This document shows, one piece after another, positions 43,565 to 51,664 of a DNA stretch of 64,000 bases. The DNA is from Streptomyces sp. CB02980 (GTDB lineage: Bacteria > Actinomycetota > Actinomycetes > Streptomycetales > Streptomycetaceae): NCBI RefSeq assembly GCF_014451325.2, contig NZ_JACSCH020000017.1:1-64000 (forward strand), in the 5' to 3' direction. The notes below the pieces were generated by a model, which ran no database searches, was not told the DNA's origin, and was given only the letters and a program-made list of their open reading frames with translations. The first letter of the stretch is position 1; each line of letters opens with the position of its first letter. Position numbers and translations under genes: made by a program.

Positions 43565-44206
43565 CTACAGCTCCGGGCCGTCTCCCGGTTCCTCCTGGTA
43601 CGAGTACCGCTGCTCCGTCCAGGGGTCGCCGAGGTTGTGGTAGCCGCGCTCCTCCCAGAAGCCACGCCGGTCGGCGGCCATGTACTCGACGCCGCGGACC
43701 CACTTGGGGCCCTTCCAGGCGTACAGGTGCGGGACGACCAGGCGCAGCGGGAATCCGTGCTCGGCGGTGAGGAGCTCGCCGTCCATATGGGTGGCGAAGA
43801 TCGAACGGTCGTCGGCGAAGTCGGCGAGCCGCATGTTGGCGCTGTAGCCGTATTCGGCCCAGACCATCACATGGGTGACCTGCGGCGCGGGCGGGGCGAG
43901 CTCGAGGACCGTACGGGCCGGGACGCCACCCCATTCGGCCCCGCGCATGCTGAATTTCGTGACGCAGTGCAGATCGGCCACGACCGAGGAGAACGGAAGG
44001 GCCGAGAACTCCTCGTGGTTCCAGCACCGCTTGTCGCCGTCGGCCGTCGCGCCGAAGACGCGGAACTCCCAGCGGTCCGGCTTGAACTTGGGGACGGGCC
44101 CGTAATGGGTGACCGGCCAGCCGCGCTGGAGCCGCTGACCCGGCGGAAGATCCGACTGCCCCGCTTCCCGGTGTACTCCGCTCTCCGTCCGACCCATGTC
44201 ATCCAT
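43565..44206 (-). CDS. Sulfite-oxidase-like molybdopterin protein
   Basis: A 213-aa oxidoreductase of the single-domain sulfite-oxidase/MsrP-like fold. The molybdenum ligand Cys is in DLHCVTKFSM. WPVTHYGPVP, VMVWAEYGYSANM, HGFPLRLVVPHLYAWKGPKW (two blocks) and GFWEERGYHNLGDPW are family hallmarks. No signal peptide is seen. The start ATG 44206 is the best of two nearby ATGs (also 44197); no strong ribosome site is visible. It converges with the DUF4396 gene. The electron partner is unknown. Confidence 0.88.
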   Translation of the reverse strand: MDDMGRTESGVHREAGQSDLPPGQRLQRGWPVTHYGPVPKFKPDRWEFRVFGATADGDKRCWNHEEFSALPFSSVVADLHCVTKFSMRGAEWGGVPARTVLELAPPAPQVTHVMVWAEYGYSANMRLADFADDRSIFATHMDGELLTAEHGFPLRLVVPHLYAWKGPKWVRGVEYMAADRRGFWEERGYHNLGDPWTEQRYSYQEEPGDGPEL

Positions 44207-44374
44207 GGTGACAGACGGCGAGGGGTGGTCATGACCAGGAGACCTCCGGCCTGGCTCGATTCGGGCAACTCCCACTAAGCCTGCACTTACTGGACGCCCC
44301 CCATTCGGGGTGCGAGGATGCGGCCATCCTGCCCAGTGACGGCGTAGACACGCAACGTGGAAGGAGCCTCTGCG

Positions 44375-44851
44375 ATGCAGGGCGACCCCGAGGTCCTCGA
44401 GTTTCTCAACGAGCAGCTGACCGGCGAGCTGACGGCCATCAACCAGTACTGGCTGCACTACCGCATCCAGGACAACAAGGGGTGGACGAAGCTCGCCAAG
44501 TACACGCGCGAAGAGTCCATCGATGAGATGAAGCACGCGGACAAGCTGACCGAGCGCATCCTGATGCTCGACGGCCTGCCCAATTACCAGCGCCTCTTCC
44601 ACGTACGGGTCGGCCAGACCCTCACCGAGATGTTCCAGGCGGACCGCCAGGTCGAGGTCGAGGCCATCGACCGTCTGAAGCGCGGGATCGAGGTCATGCG
44701 GGCCAAGGGGGACATCACGTCCGCCAACCTCTTCGAGGAGATCCTGGCCGACGAGGAGCACCACATCGACTACCTGGACACGCAGCTGGAGCTGATCGAG
44801 TCCCTGGGTGAGGCCCTCTACATCTCGACGCTCATCGAGCAGCCGAGCTGA
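44375..44851 (+). CDS. bfr: Bacterioferritin
   Basis: A 158-aa subunit of the haem-containing iron-storage 24-mer. Ferroxidase ligands E18, E51, H54, E94, E127 and H130 are all present, and haem ligand M52 is present, matching the E. coli numbering. MQGDPEVLEFLNEQL is the classic start; ATG 44375 has GGAG (44363-44366) upstream. It converges with its ferredoxin gene (9-bp gap). No iron box was seen upstream, consistent with storage genes not being iron-repressed. Confidence 0.97.
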   Translation: MQGDPEVLEFLNEQLTGELTAINQYWLHYRIQDNKGWTKLAKYTREESIDEMKHADKLTERILMLDGLPNYQRLFHVRVGQTLTEMFQADRQVEVEAIDRLKRGIEVMRAKGDITSANLFEEILADEEHHIDYLDTQLELIESLGEALYISTLIEQPS

Positions 44852-44860
44852 GGTTCCCCC

Positions 44861-45100
44861 CTAAGCGGCTTCCCCGAGTTCGGTGACGGTCTCCGCCGCC
44901 AGCGCGGGCATCCCCTGGTCCAGGAGGTCGCGTCGCGGGCAGTTGCCGCGGCCGAGGATGGCCTGAATGCGACGGACACAGGAACCGCAGTCCGTGCCGG
45001 CCTTGCAGGCCGAGGCGATCTGGCGGGGCGTGCAGGCGCCCGCGTCGGCATGCGCCTTGACCTGCTTCTCCGTCACTCCGAAGCATGAGCAGACGTACAT
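44861..45100 (-). CDS. bfd: Bacterioferritin-associated ferredoxin (BFD-type)
   Basis: A 79-aa [2Fe-2S] protein that reduces the bacterioferritin core to release iron. Cluster ligands are C4 and C6 (MYVCSCFGVT) and C38 and C41 (DCGSC). The ATG has GGGAGGTG upstream. A 19-bp iron box begins 27 bp upstream of the start, implying induction in iron starvation, when release from Bfr is needed. Confidence 0.95.
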   Translation of the reverse strand: MYVCSCFGVTEKQVKAHADAGACTPRQIASACKAGTDCGSCVRRIQAILGRGNCPRRDLLDQGMPALAAETVTELGEAA

Positions 45101-45126
45101 CGCGGTTCACCTCCCGCCGTGATCGA

Positions 45127-45145
45127 TAAGGCTAACCTAACCTTA
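45127..45145 (-). promoter_or_regulatory. Iron box (DmdR/IdeR-type operator) for bfd
   Basis: TAAGGCTAACCTAACCTTA on the plus strand is a 19-bp interrupted palindrome with TAAGG/CCTTA arms and TTAGGTTAG-type core on the minus strand, close to the DmdR1/IdeR consensus. It lies 27-45 bp upstream of the bfd ATG and overlaps the expected promoter. Confidence 0.8.
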
Positions 45146-45175
45146 CCCGGCACCGAGGGACCATAAAAGCCCTGG

Positions 45176-45224
45176 CTACGACGATGGGGCGCGGATCACA
45201 TGGATCCGCGCCCCATCGTCGTAG
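45176..45224 (-). terminator. 22-bp perfect hairpin terminator of aroH
   Basis: Arms 45176-45197 and 45203-45224 pair without a mismatch around a 5-nt loop, 8 bp past the aroH stop. This is the strongest inverted repeat in the window and also insulates the bfd promoter. Confidence 0.88.
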
Positions 45225-45232
45225 GTACCTAC

Positions 45233-46585
45233 TTACTGATCGCGGTACATCTCCGCGACCAGGAAGGCCAGGTCGAGGGACTGGCTGCGGTTGAGACGCG
45301 GGTCGCAGGCCGTCTCGTAGCGCTGGTGCAGGTCGTCGACGAAGATCTCGTCGCCGCCGCCCACGCACTCGGTGACGTCGTCACCGGTGAGCTCGACGTG
45401 GATGCCGCCCGGGTGGGTGCCCAGCGCCTTGTGGACCTCGAAGAAGCCCTTGACCTCGTCGAGCACGTCGTCGAAGCGGCGCGTCTTGTGGCCGGAGGCG
45501 GCCTCGAAGGTGTTGCCGTGCATCGGGTCGGTGACCCAGGCGACGACCGCACCGGAGGCGGTGACCTTCTCGACCAGCTCGGGGAGCTTGTCGCGGACCT
45601 TGTCGGCGCCCATGCGGACGATGAAGGTCAGCCGGCCCGCCTCGCGGTCGGGGTCGAGACGGTCGATGTACGTCAGCGCCTCGTCGACCGAGGTGGACGG
45701 GCCCAGCTTGATGCCGATCGGGTTCGCGATGCGCGCGGCGAACTCGATGTGGGCGTGGTCGAGCTGGCGGGTGCGCTCGCCGACCCAGACCATGTGGCCG
45801 GAGGTGTCGTACAGCTTGCCGGTGCGCGAGTCCGTACGGGTGAGGGCGCCCTCGTAGTCGAGCAGCAGCGCCTCGTGGGAGGCGTAGAACTCGACGGCCT
45901 TGAACTCGGCCGGATCGGTGCCGCAGGCCTTCATGAAGTTGAGCGCGTTGTCGATCTCGCGGGCGAGCGCCTCGTAGCGCTGACCCGAGGGGGACGACCT
46001 CACGAAGTCCTGGTTCCAGGCGTGCACCTGGCGCAGGTCGGCGTAACCACCGGTGGTGAAGGCGCGCACCAGGTTGAGCGTGGAGGCGGAGGCGTTGTAC
46101 ATCCGCTTCAGGCGCTCGGGGTCCGGGATGCGGGACTTCTCGTCGAAGTCGAAGCCGTTGACGGAGTCGCCGCGGTAGGTCGGCAGGGTCACGCCGTCAC
46201 GGGTCTCGGTGCCCTTGGAGCGGGGCTTCGAGTACTGGCCCGCGATACGGCCGACCTTCACGACGGGCACGGAGGCCGCGTAGGTGAGGACGGCACTCAT
46301 CTGGAGCAGCGTCTTGAGCTTGGCCCTGATGTGGTCGGCGGACACGGCGTCGAAGGCCTCGGCGCAGTCGCCGCCCTGGAGCAGGAACGCCTCGCCACGG
46401 GCGACGGCTCCCATCCGGGCGCGCAGCTGGTCGCACTCGCCGGCGAAGACGAGCGGAGGATACGACTCGAGGTCCGCGATCACATCGCGCAGAGCCTCGG
46501 CATCGGGGTACTCGGGCTGCTGCGCCGCGGGCAGGTCTCGCCAGGTCGCCTTGGCGACGGCGTGGGTATCAGCGTTCACGGTCAC
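45233..46585 (-). CDS. aroH: Class II DAHP synthase
   Basis: Condenses phosphoenolpyruvate and erythrose 4-phosphate, the first step of the shikimate pathway. The 450-aa plant-type (class II) enzyme has FLLQGGDCAEAF, KVGRIAGQYSKPRS, NYRGDS-like TYRGDSVNGF, SHEALLLDYE, WVGERTRQLD, KLGPSTS, DPMHGNT and GGIHVELTG. It starts at GTG 46585, where TAGTGT lies 7 nt upstream; GTG 46579 is an alternative. It is divergent from the amidase gene, and trpEG downstream uses its pathway product. Confidence 0.96.
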   Translation of the reverse strand: MTVNADTHAVAKATWRDLPAAQQPEYPDAEALRDVIADLESYPPLVFAGECDQLRARMGAVARGEAFLLQGGDCAEAFDAVSADHIRAKLKTLLQMSAVLTYAASVPVVKVGRIAGQYSKPRSKGTETRDGVTLPTYRGDSVNGFDFDEKSRIPDPERLKRMYNASASTLNLVRAFTTGGYADLRQVHAWNQDFVRSSPSGQRYEALAREIDNALNFMKACGTDPAEFKAVEFYASHEALLLDYEGALTRTDSRTGKLYDTSGHMVWVGERTRQLDHAHIEFAARIANPIGIKLGPSTSVDEALTYIDRLDPDREAGRLTFIVRMGADKVRDKLPELVEKVTASGAVVAWVTDPMHGNTFEAASGHKTRRFDDVLDEVKGFFEVHKALGTHPGGIHVELTGDDVTECVGGGDEIFVDDLHQRYETACDPRLNRSQSLDLAFLVAEMYRDQ

Positions 46586-46592
46586 ACGGACC

Positions 46593-46598
46593 ACACTA
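46593..46598 (-). promoter_or_regulatory. -10 element for leaderless aroH mRNA
   Basis: TAGTGT on the minus strand ends 7 nt before the GTG at 46585 and no ribosome site intervenes, predicting a leaderless transcript. Confidence 0.55.
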
Positions 46599-46739
46599 CG
46601 GGGTTCTTCGTCCTGTCCTGTCCCCCTGCCCAGCGAGTGAGACGCGCGTCCGAAATGTCTCCCGCTGATATTCACGCCAACGAGTGGTGTTACCCTCTGG
46701 CCCGTTTCACAACACAACAGTCGAACCACAGGGGTGGGC

Positions 46740-49517
46740 GTGACCCAGAGGCATCGCAGGGACCGTAAGAAGAGACGACTCCTGTACGGAGCGGCGGCCG
46801 CCGTCGTCGCCACCGCCACGATCGGAACCCTCGCGGTCGCCTCTCCGGGCCTCCTCGGCGCGGCGGGCGACGACAAGGCTGCTGGTGACGCTTCCCTCCA
46901 GTCGCAGTTCGCAAACGCGGCGCGCGAGTTCGACGTGCCGCAGAACGTGCTGATGGCGGTGTCGTACCAGCAGACCCGCTGGGAGTCGCACGACGGCGAG
47001 CCGAGCACGACCGGCGCGTACAACGTCATGGGTCTGACGAAGGTCGACCCGGAGGACGTGCCGCAGAAGGTCACCGACGAGCAGATCGACCACTTCAACG
47101 GCTCCGGCCGGCCGGAGATCGAGAAGACCTTCGACCGCGCGAAGGTCCGGCAGATCCTGGAGAAGGCGCTCGTCGACACCGACGACCCCCGGCTCCACAC
47201 CCTGGACAAGGGCGCCGAGCTGATCGACAGCTCCAGCGAGGCCGTCCAGAACGACACCGCCGCCTCCATCCGGGCCGGTGCCGCGCTGCTCGCCGACTAC
47301 CAGAAGCAGGCCGGCGCCGAGCTGTCCGACGACGCGGGCGACTGGTACCCGGCCGTGGCCCGCTACAGCCAGTCCCCCGAGAAGAAGGGCGCCGACCTCT
47401 TCGCGAAGCGCGTCTTCGAGTCGATCCAGGAGGGCGAGCGGGCGGTCACCCTCGACGGCGAGCAGGTCGCCCTGCCGGCCGACCCGTCGGTCGAGCCGGT
47501 CAAGCCGTCGAACGTGCCGCTCGCGGCGACCTTCGCGAGCACGAACGCGGCCGCCGCGGTCCCCGAGTGCCCGTCGAGCCTGACCTGCGACGTCAAGCTG
47601 ACCGTCCCCAACGCCGCGGGGAAGAAGAACTACACCGCGGCCGACCGCCCCAACCAGGGCGTCGACATCCGTCAGATCGTGATCCACGACACCGAGGGCT
47701 CCTACGAGGGCTCGCTCAAGGTGCTGACCGATCCGAACGGCGGGGGCAGTGCCCACTACCTGATCAGGGCCCAGGACGGCCAGGTCACCCAGATGCTCGA
47801 GAACAAGAATCTGGCGTGGCACGCGGGCAACTGGACCCACAACATGCACGCCATCGGCGTGGAGCACGAGGGCTACGCCATCAAGGAGGGGAGCTGGTAC
47901 ACCGAGCAGCAGTACCGTTCCTCCGCCGAACTGGTGAAGTTCCTGGCGAACAAGTACGGCGTGCCGATCGACCGTGAGCACATCATCGGCCACGACGAGG
48001 TGGCGCTCCAGACGGACACCGGCCTCGCCAACCTCCACTGGGACGCCGGCCCGTACTGGGACTGGAACTACTACATGTCCCTCCTGGGCGCCCCGCAGGG
48101 CGACAAGGGCGCGGGCGGCCTGCTCCGGGCCGGCCAGGTGGTCCGCGTGGTGCCGCCGTTCACCACGGACAACCAGCCGAAGCTGACCGTCGGCGGCACG
48201 GCCGTGCCCGCGCGTCCGGCCAACTTCGGCTACCTGTACACGACGCCGTCCGCGAGCGGGACGACGCTGAAGGACCCGTACTTCACCTCGGGAGCGAACG
48301 AGGGCTCGAACTACGGCAACAAGGTCCGCGCCGGCGGCACGTACGTCGTGGCGGAGGCCCAGAACAGCTGGACGGCGATCTGGTTCGCGGGCCAGAAGGC
48401 CTGGTTCTACAACCCCGGCGGCCAGTACACCGTGCCGGTGAACGCCACCACGGTGAAGGTGAAGTCGGGCGTGGCCCCGATCAGCGTCTACGGCCGGTCC
48501 TTCCCGGAGACCGCCGCCTACACCGCGGCAGGGCTCTCCGCGCCGGGTGACGAGAACGCCTCCCTGTCGAAGTTCTCCCTCCCCGTGGGCCAGGCCTATG
48601 TGAAGGCCGGCCCGGCGGTGAAGGGCGACGACTGGTTCGGCTCCGCCCAGAAGAACGTCATCGGCAGCACGCTGTTCGTGCCGATCCGCTACCACCACAA
48701 GATCGCCTGGGTGAAGCAGAGCGACATCGCGGAGGCCCCCGGGGCCACTCCCGTCGCCACGAACAACCGCTACAACCTGCTCGCCCGTGACACCTCCGGT
48801 GTCCTCTGGCAGTACCAGGGCACCGGCAGCGTCTCCGCCCCCTACCTGACCCGCTACCGGATCAGCGCCGGGTGGAACACGTACAACACCGTGACCCCGA
48901 TGACCGCGCTGCGGGCGGACGGGACCGGGGACGTCATGGCGCGGGACACCACCGGCATCATGTGGTACTTCCCCGGCAGCGGCAACGCCTCGATGCCGTT
49001 CAAGTCCCGAATAAAGGTCAGCGCGGGCTGGCAGATCTACGACCGCATGGTCGGTGTCCGTGACATCACCGGCGACGGCAAGGCCGACCTGCTCGCGCGC
49101 GAGAAGTCGGGTGTCCTGTGGCTGTTCAAGGGCACCGGCACCCCGGCGACGCCGTTCGCCCCGCGGGTGAAGGTCAGCGCCGGCTGGACGATCTACAACG
49201 AGCTGGTCGGCACCGGTGACCTCACCGGCGACGGCAAGCCCGACGTCATGGCGCGGGACACCACCGGCGGCATGTGGATCTTCAAGGGCACCGGCACGAG
49301 CACCCTCTTCCAGCCCCGGCTGAAGATCAGCAACGGCTGGCAGAGCTACCTGAGCATGGTCGGTCCGAGCGACCTGAACAAGGACGGCAAGGTCGACTTC
49401 ACCGCCCGGGACACCGCGGGTGTGCTGTGGACCTTCCCCGGCACCGGCACCAGCACCCTGTTCGCCCCGCGGGTGAAGGTCGGCGGCGGCTGGCAGATCT
49501 ACAACCTGATCTTCTGA
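46740..49517 (+). CDS. Secreted N-acetylmuramoyl-L-alanine amidase with C-terminal repeats
   Basis: A 925-aa exported protein: basic N-terminus, signal/anchor helix (about residues 13-33), a helical region of about 250 residues like a lytic-enzyme accessory domain, then an Amidase_2 (PGRP-like) domain with VIHDTEG (H316), WHAGNWTHN, GVEHEGYA and IIGHDEVALQTD. After SH3-like stretches, residues about 680-925 hold five repeats of about 50 aa (ARDTSGVLW ... RIKVSAGWQIYN), FG-GAP/VCBS-like with DxTGDGKxD turns. GTG 46740 is preferred over 46734 because AGGGG lies upstream. It probably cleaves peptidoglycan outside the cell. Confidence 0.9.
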   Translation: MTQRHRRDRKKRRLLYGAAAAVVATATIGTLAVASPGLLGAAGDDKAAGDASLQSQFANAAREFDVPQNVLMAVSYQQTRWESHDGEPSTTGAYNVMGLTKVDPEDVPQKVTDEQIDHFNGSGRPEIEKTFDRAKVRQILEKALVDTDDPRLHTLDKGAELIDSSSEAVQNDTAASIRAGAALLADYQKQAGAELSDDAGDWYPAVARYSQSPEKKGADLFAKRVFESIQEGERAVTLDGEQVALPADPSVEPVKPSNVPLAATFASTNAAAAVPECPSSLTCDVKLTVPNAAGKKNYTAADRPNQGVDIRQIVIHDTEGSYEGSLKVLTDPNGGGSAHYLIRAQDGQVTQMLENKNLAWHAGNWTHNMHAIGVEHEGYAIKEGSWYTEQQYRSSAELVKFLANKYGVPIDREHIIGHDEVALQTDTGLANLHWDAGPYWDWNYYMSLLGAPQGDKGAGGLLRAGQVVRVVPPFTTDNQPKLTVGGTAVPARPANFGYLYTTPSASGTTLKDPYFTSGANEGSNYGNKVRAGGTYVVAEAQNSWTAIWFAGQKAWFYNPGGQYTVPVNATTVKVKSGVAPISVYGRSFPETAAYTAAGLSAPGDENASLSKFSLPVGQAYVKAGPAVKGDDWFGSAQKNVIGSTLFVPIRYHHKIAWVKQSDIAEAPGATPVATNNRYNLLARDTSGVLWQYQGTGSVSAPYLTRYRISAGWNTYNTVTPMTALRADGTGDVMARDTTGIMWYFPGSGNASMPFKSRIKVSAGWQIYDRMVGVRDITGDGKADLLAREKSGVLWLFKGTGTPATPFAPRVKVSAGWTIYNELVGTGDLTGDGKPDVMARDTTGGMWIFKGTGTSTLFQPRLKISNGWQSYLSMVGPSDLNKDGKVDFTARDTAGVLWTFPGTGTSTLFAPRVKVGGGWQIYNLIF

Positions 49518-49536
49518 TCGGGTAGTCGAACGGCCC

Positions 49537-49580
49537 ACGGGGCCCGGCTCGCACCGTCCACGGTGCGGACCGGGCCCCGT
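49537..49580 (+). terminator. Terminator hairpin after the amidase gene
   Basis: ACGGGGCCCGG (49537-49547) pairs with CCGGGCCCCGT (49570-49580), and an inner CGCACCGT/ACGGTGCG stem extends it. It is 20 bp past the amidase stop and ahead of the trp leader promoter. Confidence 0.85.
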
Positions 49581-49598
49581 TCCCGTGTCCGGCTGGGT

Positions 49599-49713
49599 TA
49601 CAGTGCTCGCATGTACGCGTCGCAGATCCAGAACTGGTGGTGGACCGCTCATCCGGCGGCCCACTGATCGCGCGTACATCCGACGCACAGGCCGCCCCGA
49701 GGGGCGGCCTTTC
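49599..49713 (+). promoter_or_regulatory. trp attenuator (promoter, leader, antiterminator, terminator)
   Basis: The -10 TACAGT (49599-49604) is 6 nt before the leader ATG. Three alternative structures can be drawn. The pause hairpin pairs GTGGACCGC (49640-49648) with GCGGCCCAC (49656-49664), with one mismatch. The antiterminator pairs GGCGGCC (49655-49661) with GGCCGCC (49690-49696). The terminator pairs AGGCCGCCCC (49689-49698) with GGGGCGGCCT (49701-49710) and is followed by TTCTCGT. Ribosome stalling at the three Trp codons would favour the antiterminator. A similar system was described for S. venezuelae trpEG. Confidence 0.9.
49611..49667 (+). CDS. trpL: trp operon leader peptide (18 aa, WWW)
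   Basis: The peptide is MYASQIQNWWWTAHPAAH, with three consecutive tryptophan codons (residues 9-11). The ATG follows a -10 element by 6 nt, so the leader transcript is itself leaderless. The stop lies 21 nt before the attenuator terminator stem, a geometry typical of ribosome-mediated attenuation. It is too short for usual gene callers. Confidence 0.9.
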   Translation: MYASQIQNWWWTAHPAAH

Positions 49714-49763
49714 TCGTACCCGGGCCGTTCCCCTCCGCACACCCACGGAAGGAACGACGGACC

Positions 49764-51635
49764 ATGGACCTCTCCCGTCTCCTCGACGACTCCTGCCCGC
49801 CCTTCGCCCTGCTGCGCCGCCGCACCCCCGGCCGCGACCACGACACCGTCGAGGTGCTGATCGGCCGGGTCCACGAGGCCGAGCGCCTCGCGGAGCTGCC
49901 CGTGGGCCCGCGTCCGACGCTCGCCCTGGTGCCCTTCCGGCAGATCCGGGAGCGCGGCTTCGACGTCCGCGACGACGGCACCCCGCTCTCCGTGCTCGTC
50001 GCCGACGAGGTCCACGAGCTGCCGCTCGCCGAGGCCCTCCAGCAGCTCCCGGCGCACGACGTACGCGTCGAGAACGGCGGCTTCGACGTCTCCGACGAGG
50101 AGTACGCCGGGATCGTGCGGCGGGTCATCGACGAGGAGATCGGCTCCGGCGAGGGCGCGAACTTCGTCATCCGGCGGACGTACACCGGGGAGATCCCGGG
50201 CTTCGGGCGTGCCGACGCGCTGGCCCTGTTCCGGCGGCTGCTCGCCGGTGAGCGGGGTGCGTACTGGACCTTCGTCGTGCACACCGGCGACCGGACGCTC
50301 GTCGGGGCGAGCCCGGAGGTGCACGTCCGGATGTCGGGGGGCACGGTCGTGATGAACCCGATCAGCGGCACGTACCGCTACCCGGCCGGGGCCGCCCCGA
50401 CCGCCGACGGCCTGCTCGCCTTCCTCGCCGACCGCAAGGAGACCGAGGAGCTGTCGATGGTGGTCGACGAGGAGCTCAAGATGATGTGCACGGTCGGCGA
50501 CATGGGCGGGGTGGTGATCGGTCCCCGGCTGAAGGAGATGGCCCATCTCGCACACACCGAGTACGAGTTGCGGGGCCGTTCCAGCCTGGACGTGCGGGAG
50601 GTGCTGCGGGAGACGATGTTCGCGGCGACCGTCACCGGCTCGCCCGTGCAGAACGCCTGCCGGGTGATCGAGCGTCACGAGGCGGGCGGCCGCGGCTACT
50701 ACGCGGGTGCCCTCGCCCTCCTCGGTACGGACGAGAGCGGCGCCCAGACCCTGGACTCCCCCATCCTGATCCGTACGGCCGACATCGCGGCGGACGGGCA
50801 GCTCGCGGTGCCGGTCGGCGCCACGCTCGTACGGCACTCGGACCCGGCGGGCGAGGTCGCCGAGACCCACGCCAAGGCGGCCGGGGTGCTCACCGCGCTC
50901 GGGGTACGGGAGGGCAGGCCGGCCGGCGGTTCGGCACCGGCCTCCGCGCCGCTCGCCGACGATCCCCGGGTACGGGCCGCCCTGGACGCGCGCCGGGCCG
51001 ATCTCGCGCCGTTCTGGCTGAGGATGCAGGTCCGCTCGGCCGAACTGTCCGGCCACGCCCTGGTGATCGACGCCGAGGACACCTTCACGGCGATGCTCGC
51101 GCACGTCCTGCGCTCCTCGGGCCTCGATGTGTCGGTGCTCCGCTACGACGAGCCGGGGCTGCGCGAGCTCGCGCTCGCCCACGAGGGTCCGGTGGTCCTC
51201 GGCCCCGGCCCCGGGAACCCCTCGGACGCCGCCGACCCGAAGATGCGCTTCCTTCGCGCGCTCACGGCCGAGCTGGTCCGGGAGCACCGGCACGGCCTGC
51301 TCGGCGTCTGCCTCGGGCACGAGCTGATCGCCGCCGAGCTGGGTCTGGAGATCGTCCGCAAGCGGACCCCGTTCCAGGGGGCCCAGATGCGGATCGACCT
51401 CTTCGGGCAGCAGCGGAGGGTGGGCTTCTACAACAGCTTCACCGCCCGCTGCGACGACCGGACGGCGACGGAGCTGGCCCTGCACCGGATCGAGGTGAGC
51501 CGGGACGCGGAGACCGGTGAGGTGCACGCGCTGCGCGGGCCGGGCTTCGCCGGGGTGCAGTTCCACCCCGAGTCGGTGCTGACGACGGACGGCGCGGCCC
51601 TGACGGCCTCGCTCCTCGCCGGGGTGCTGGTCTAG
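49764..51635 (+). CDS. trpEG: Fused anthranilate synthase TrpE-TrpG
   Basis: Converts chorismate and glutamine to anthranilate in a single 623-aa chain. The N-terminal chorismate domain has MNPISGTYRYP, DRKETEELSMVVDEELKMM (in blocks) and TGSPVQNACRVIE. The C-terminal glutamine amidotransferase domain (from about residue 430) has LGPGPGNPSD, nucleophile C516 in GVCLGHEL and GVQFHPES. Such fusions occur in tryptophan and phenazine (PhzE) synthesis; the three-Trp attenuator argues for tryptophan supply. No trpDCBA follows. Confidence 0.92.
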   Translation: MDLSRLLDDSCPPFALLRRRTPGRDHDTVEVLIGRVHEAERLAELPVGPRPTLALVPFRQIRERGFDVRDDGTPLSVLVADEVHELPLAEALQQLPAHDVRVENGGFDVSDEEYAGIVRRVIDEEIGSGEGANFVIRRTYTGEIPGFGRADALALFRRLLAGERGAYWTFVVHTGDRTLVGASPEVHVRMSGGTVVMNPISGTYRYPAGAAPTADGLLAFLADRKETEELSMVVDEELKMMCTVGDMGGVVIGPRLKEMAHLAHTEYELRGRSSLDVREVLRETMFAATVTGSPVQNACRVIERHEAGGRGYYAGALALLGTDESGAQTLDSPILIRTADIAADGQLAVPVGATLVRHSDPAGEVAETHAKAAGVLTALGVREGRPAGGSAPASAPLADDPRVRAALDARRADLAPFWLRMQVRSAELSGHALVIDAEDTFTAMLAHVLRSSGLDVSVLRYDEPGLRELALAHEGPVVLGPGPGNPSDAADPKMRFLRALTAELVREHRHGLLGVCLGHELIAAELGLEIVRKRTPFQGAQMRIDLFGQQRRVGFYNSFTARCDDRTATELALHRIEVSRDAETGEVHALRGPGFAGVQFHPESVLTTDGAALTASLLAGVLV

Positions 51636-51664
51636 GAGACCCTCGGGGTCTAGGAGACCCTCGG
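51629..51664. repeat. 18-bp tandem duplication across two convergent stop codons
   Basis: GGTCTAGGAGACCCTCGG occurs twice back to back (51629-51646 and 51647-51664). The first copy supplies the trpEG stop (TAG 51633-51635) and the second supplies the stop of the minus-strand dehydrogenase (51652-51650). Each unit holds GGTCT/AGACC arms. Confidence 0.9.

Noticed and set aside
44207..44374. Iron box upstream of bacterioferritin
   Set aside because: CTAAGCCTGCACTTA has weak half-site similarity only and lacks palindromic arms.
46707..51566. A 1619-codon open frame on the minus strand
   Set aside because: It lies opposite the amidase and trpEG genes, has His/Gly/Arg/Val-rich composition without domains, and is a GC-codon shadow.
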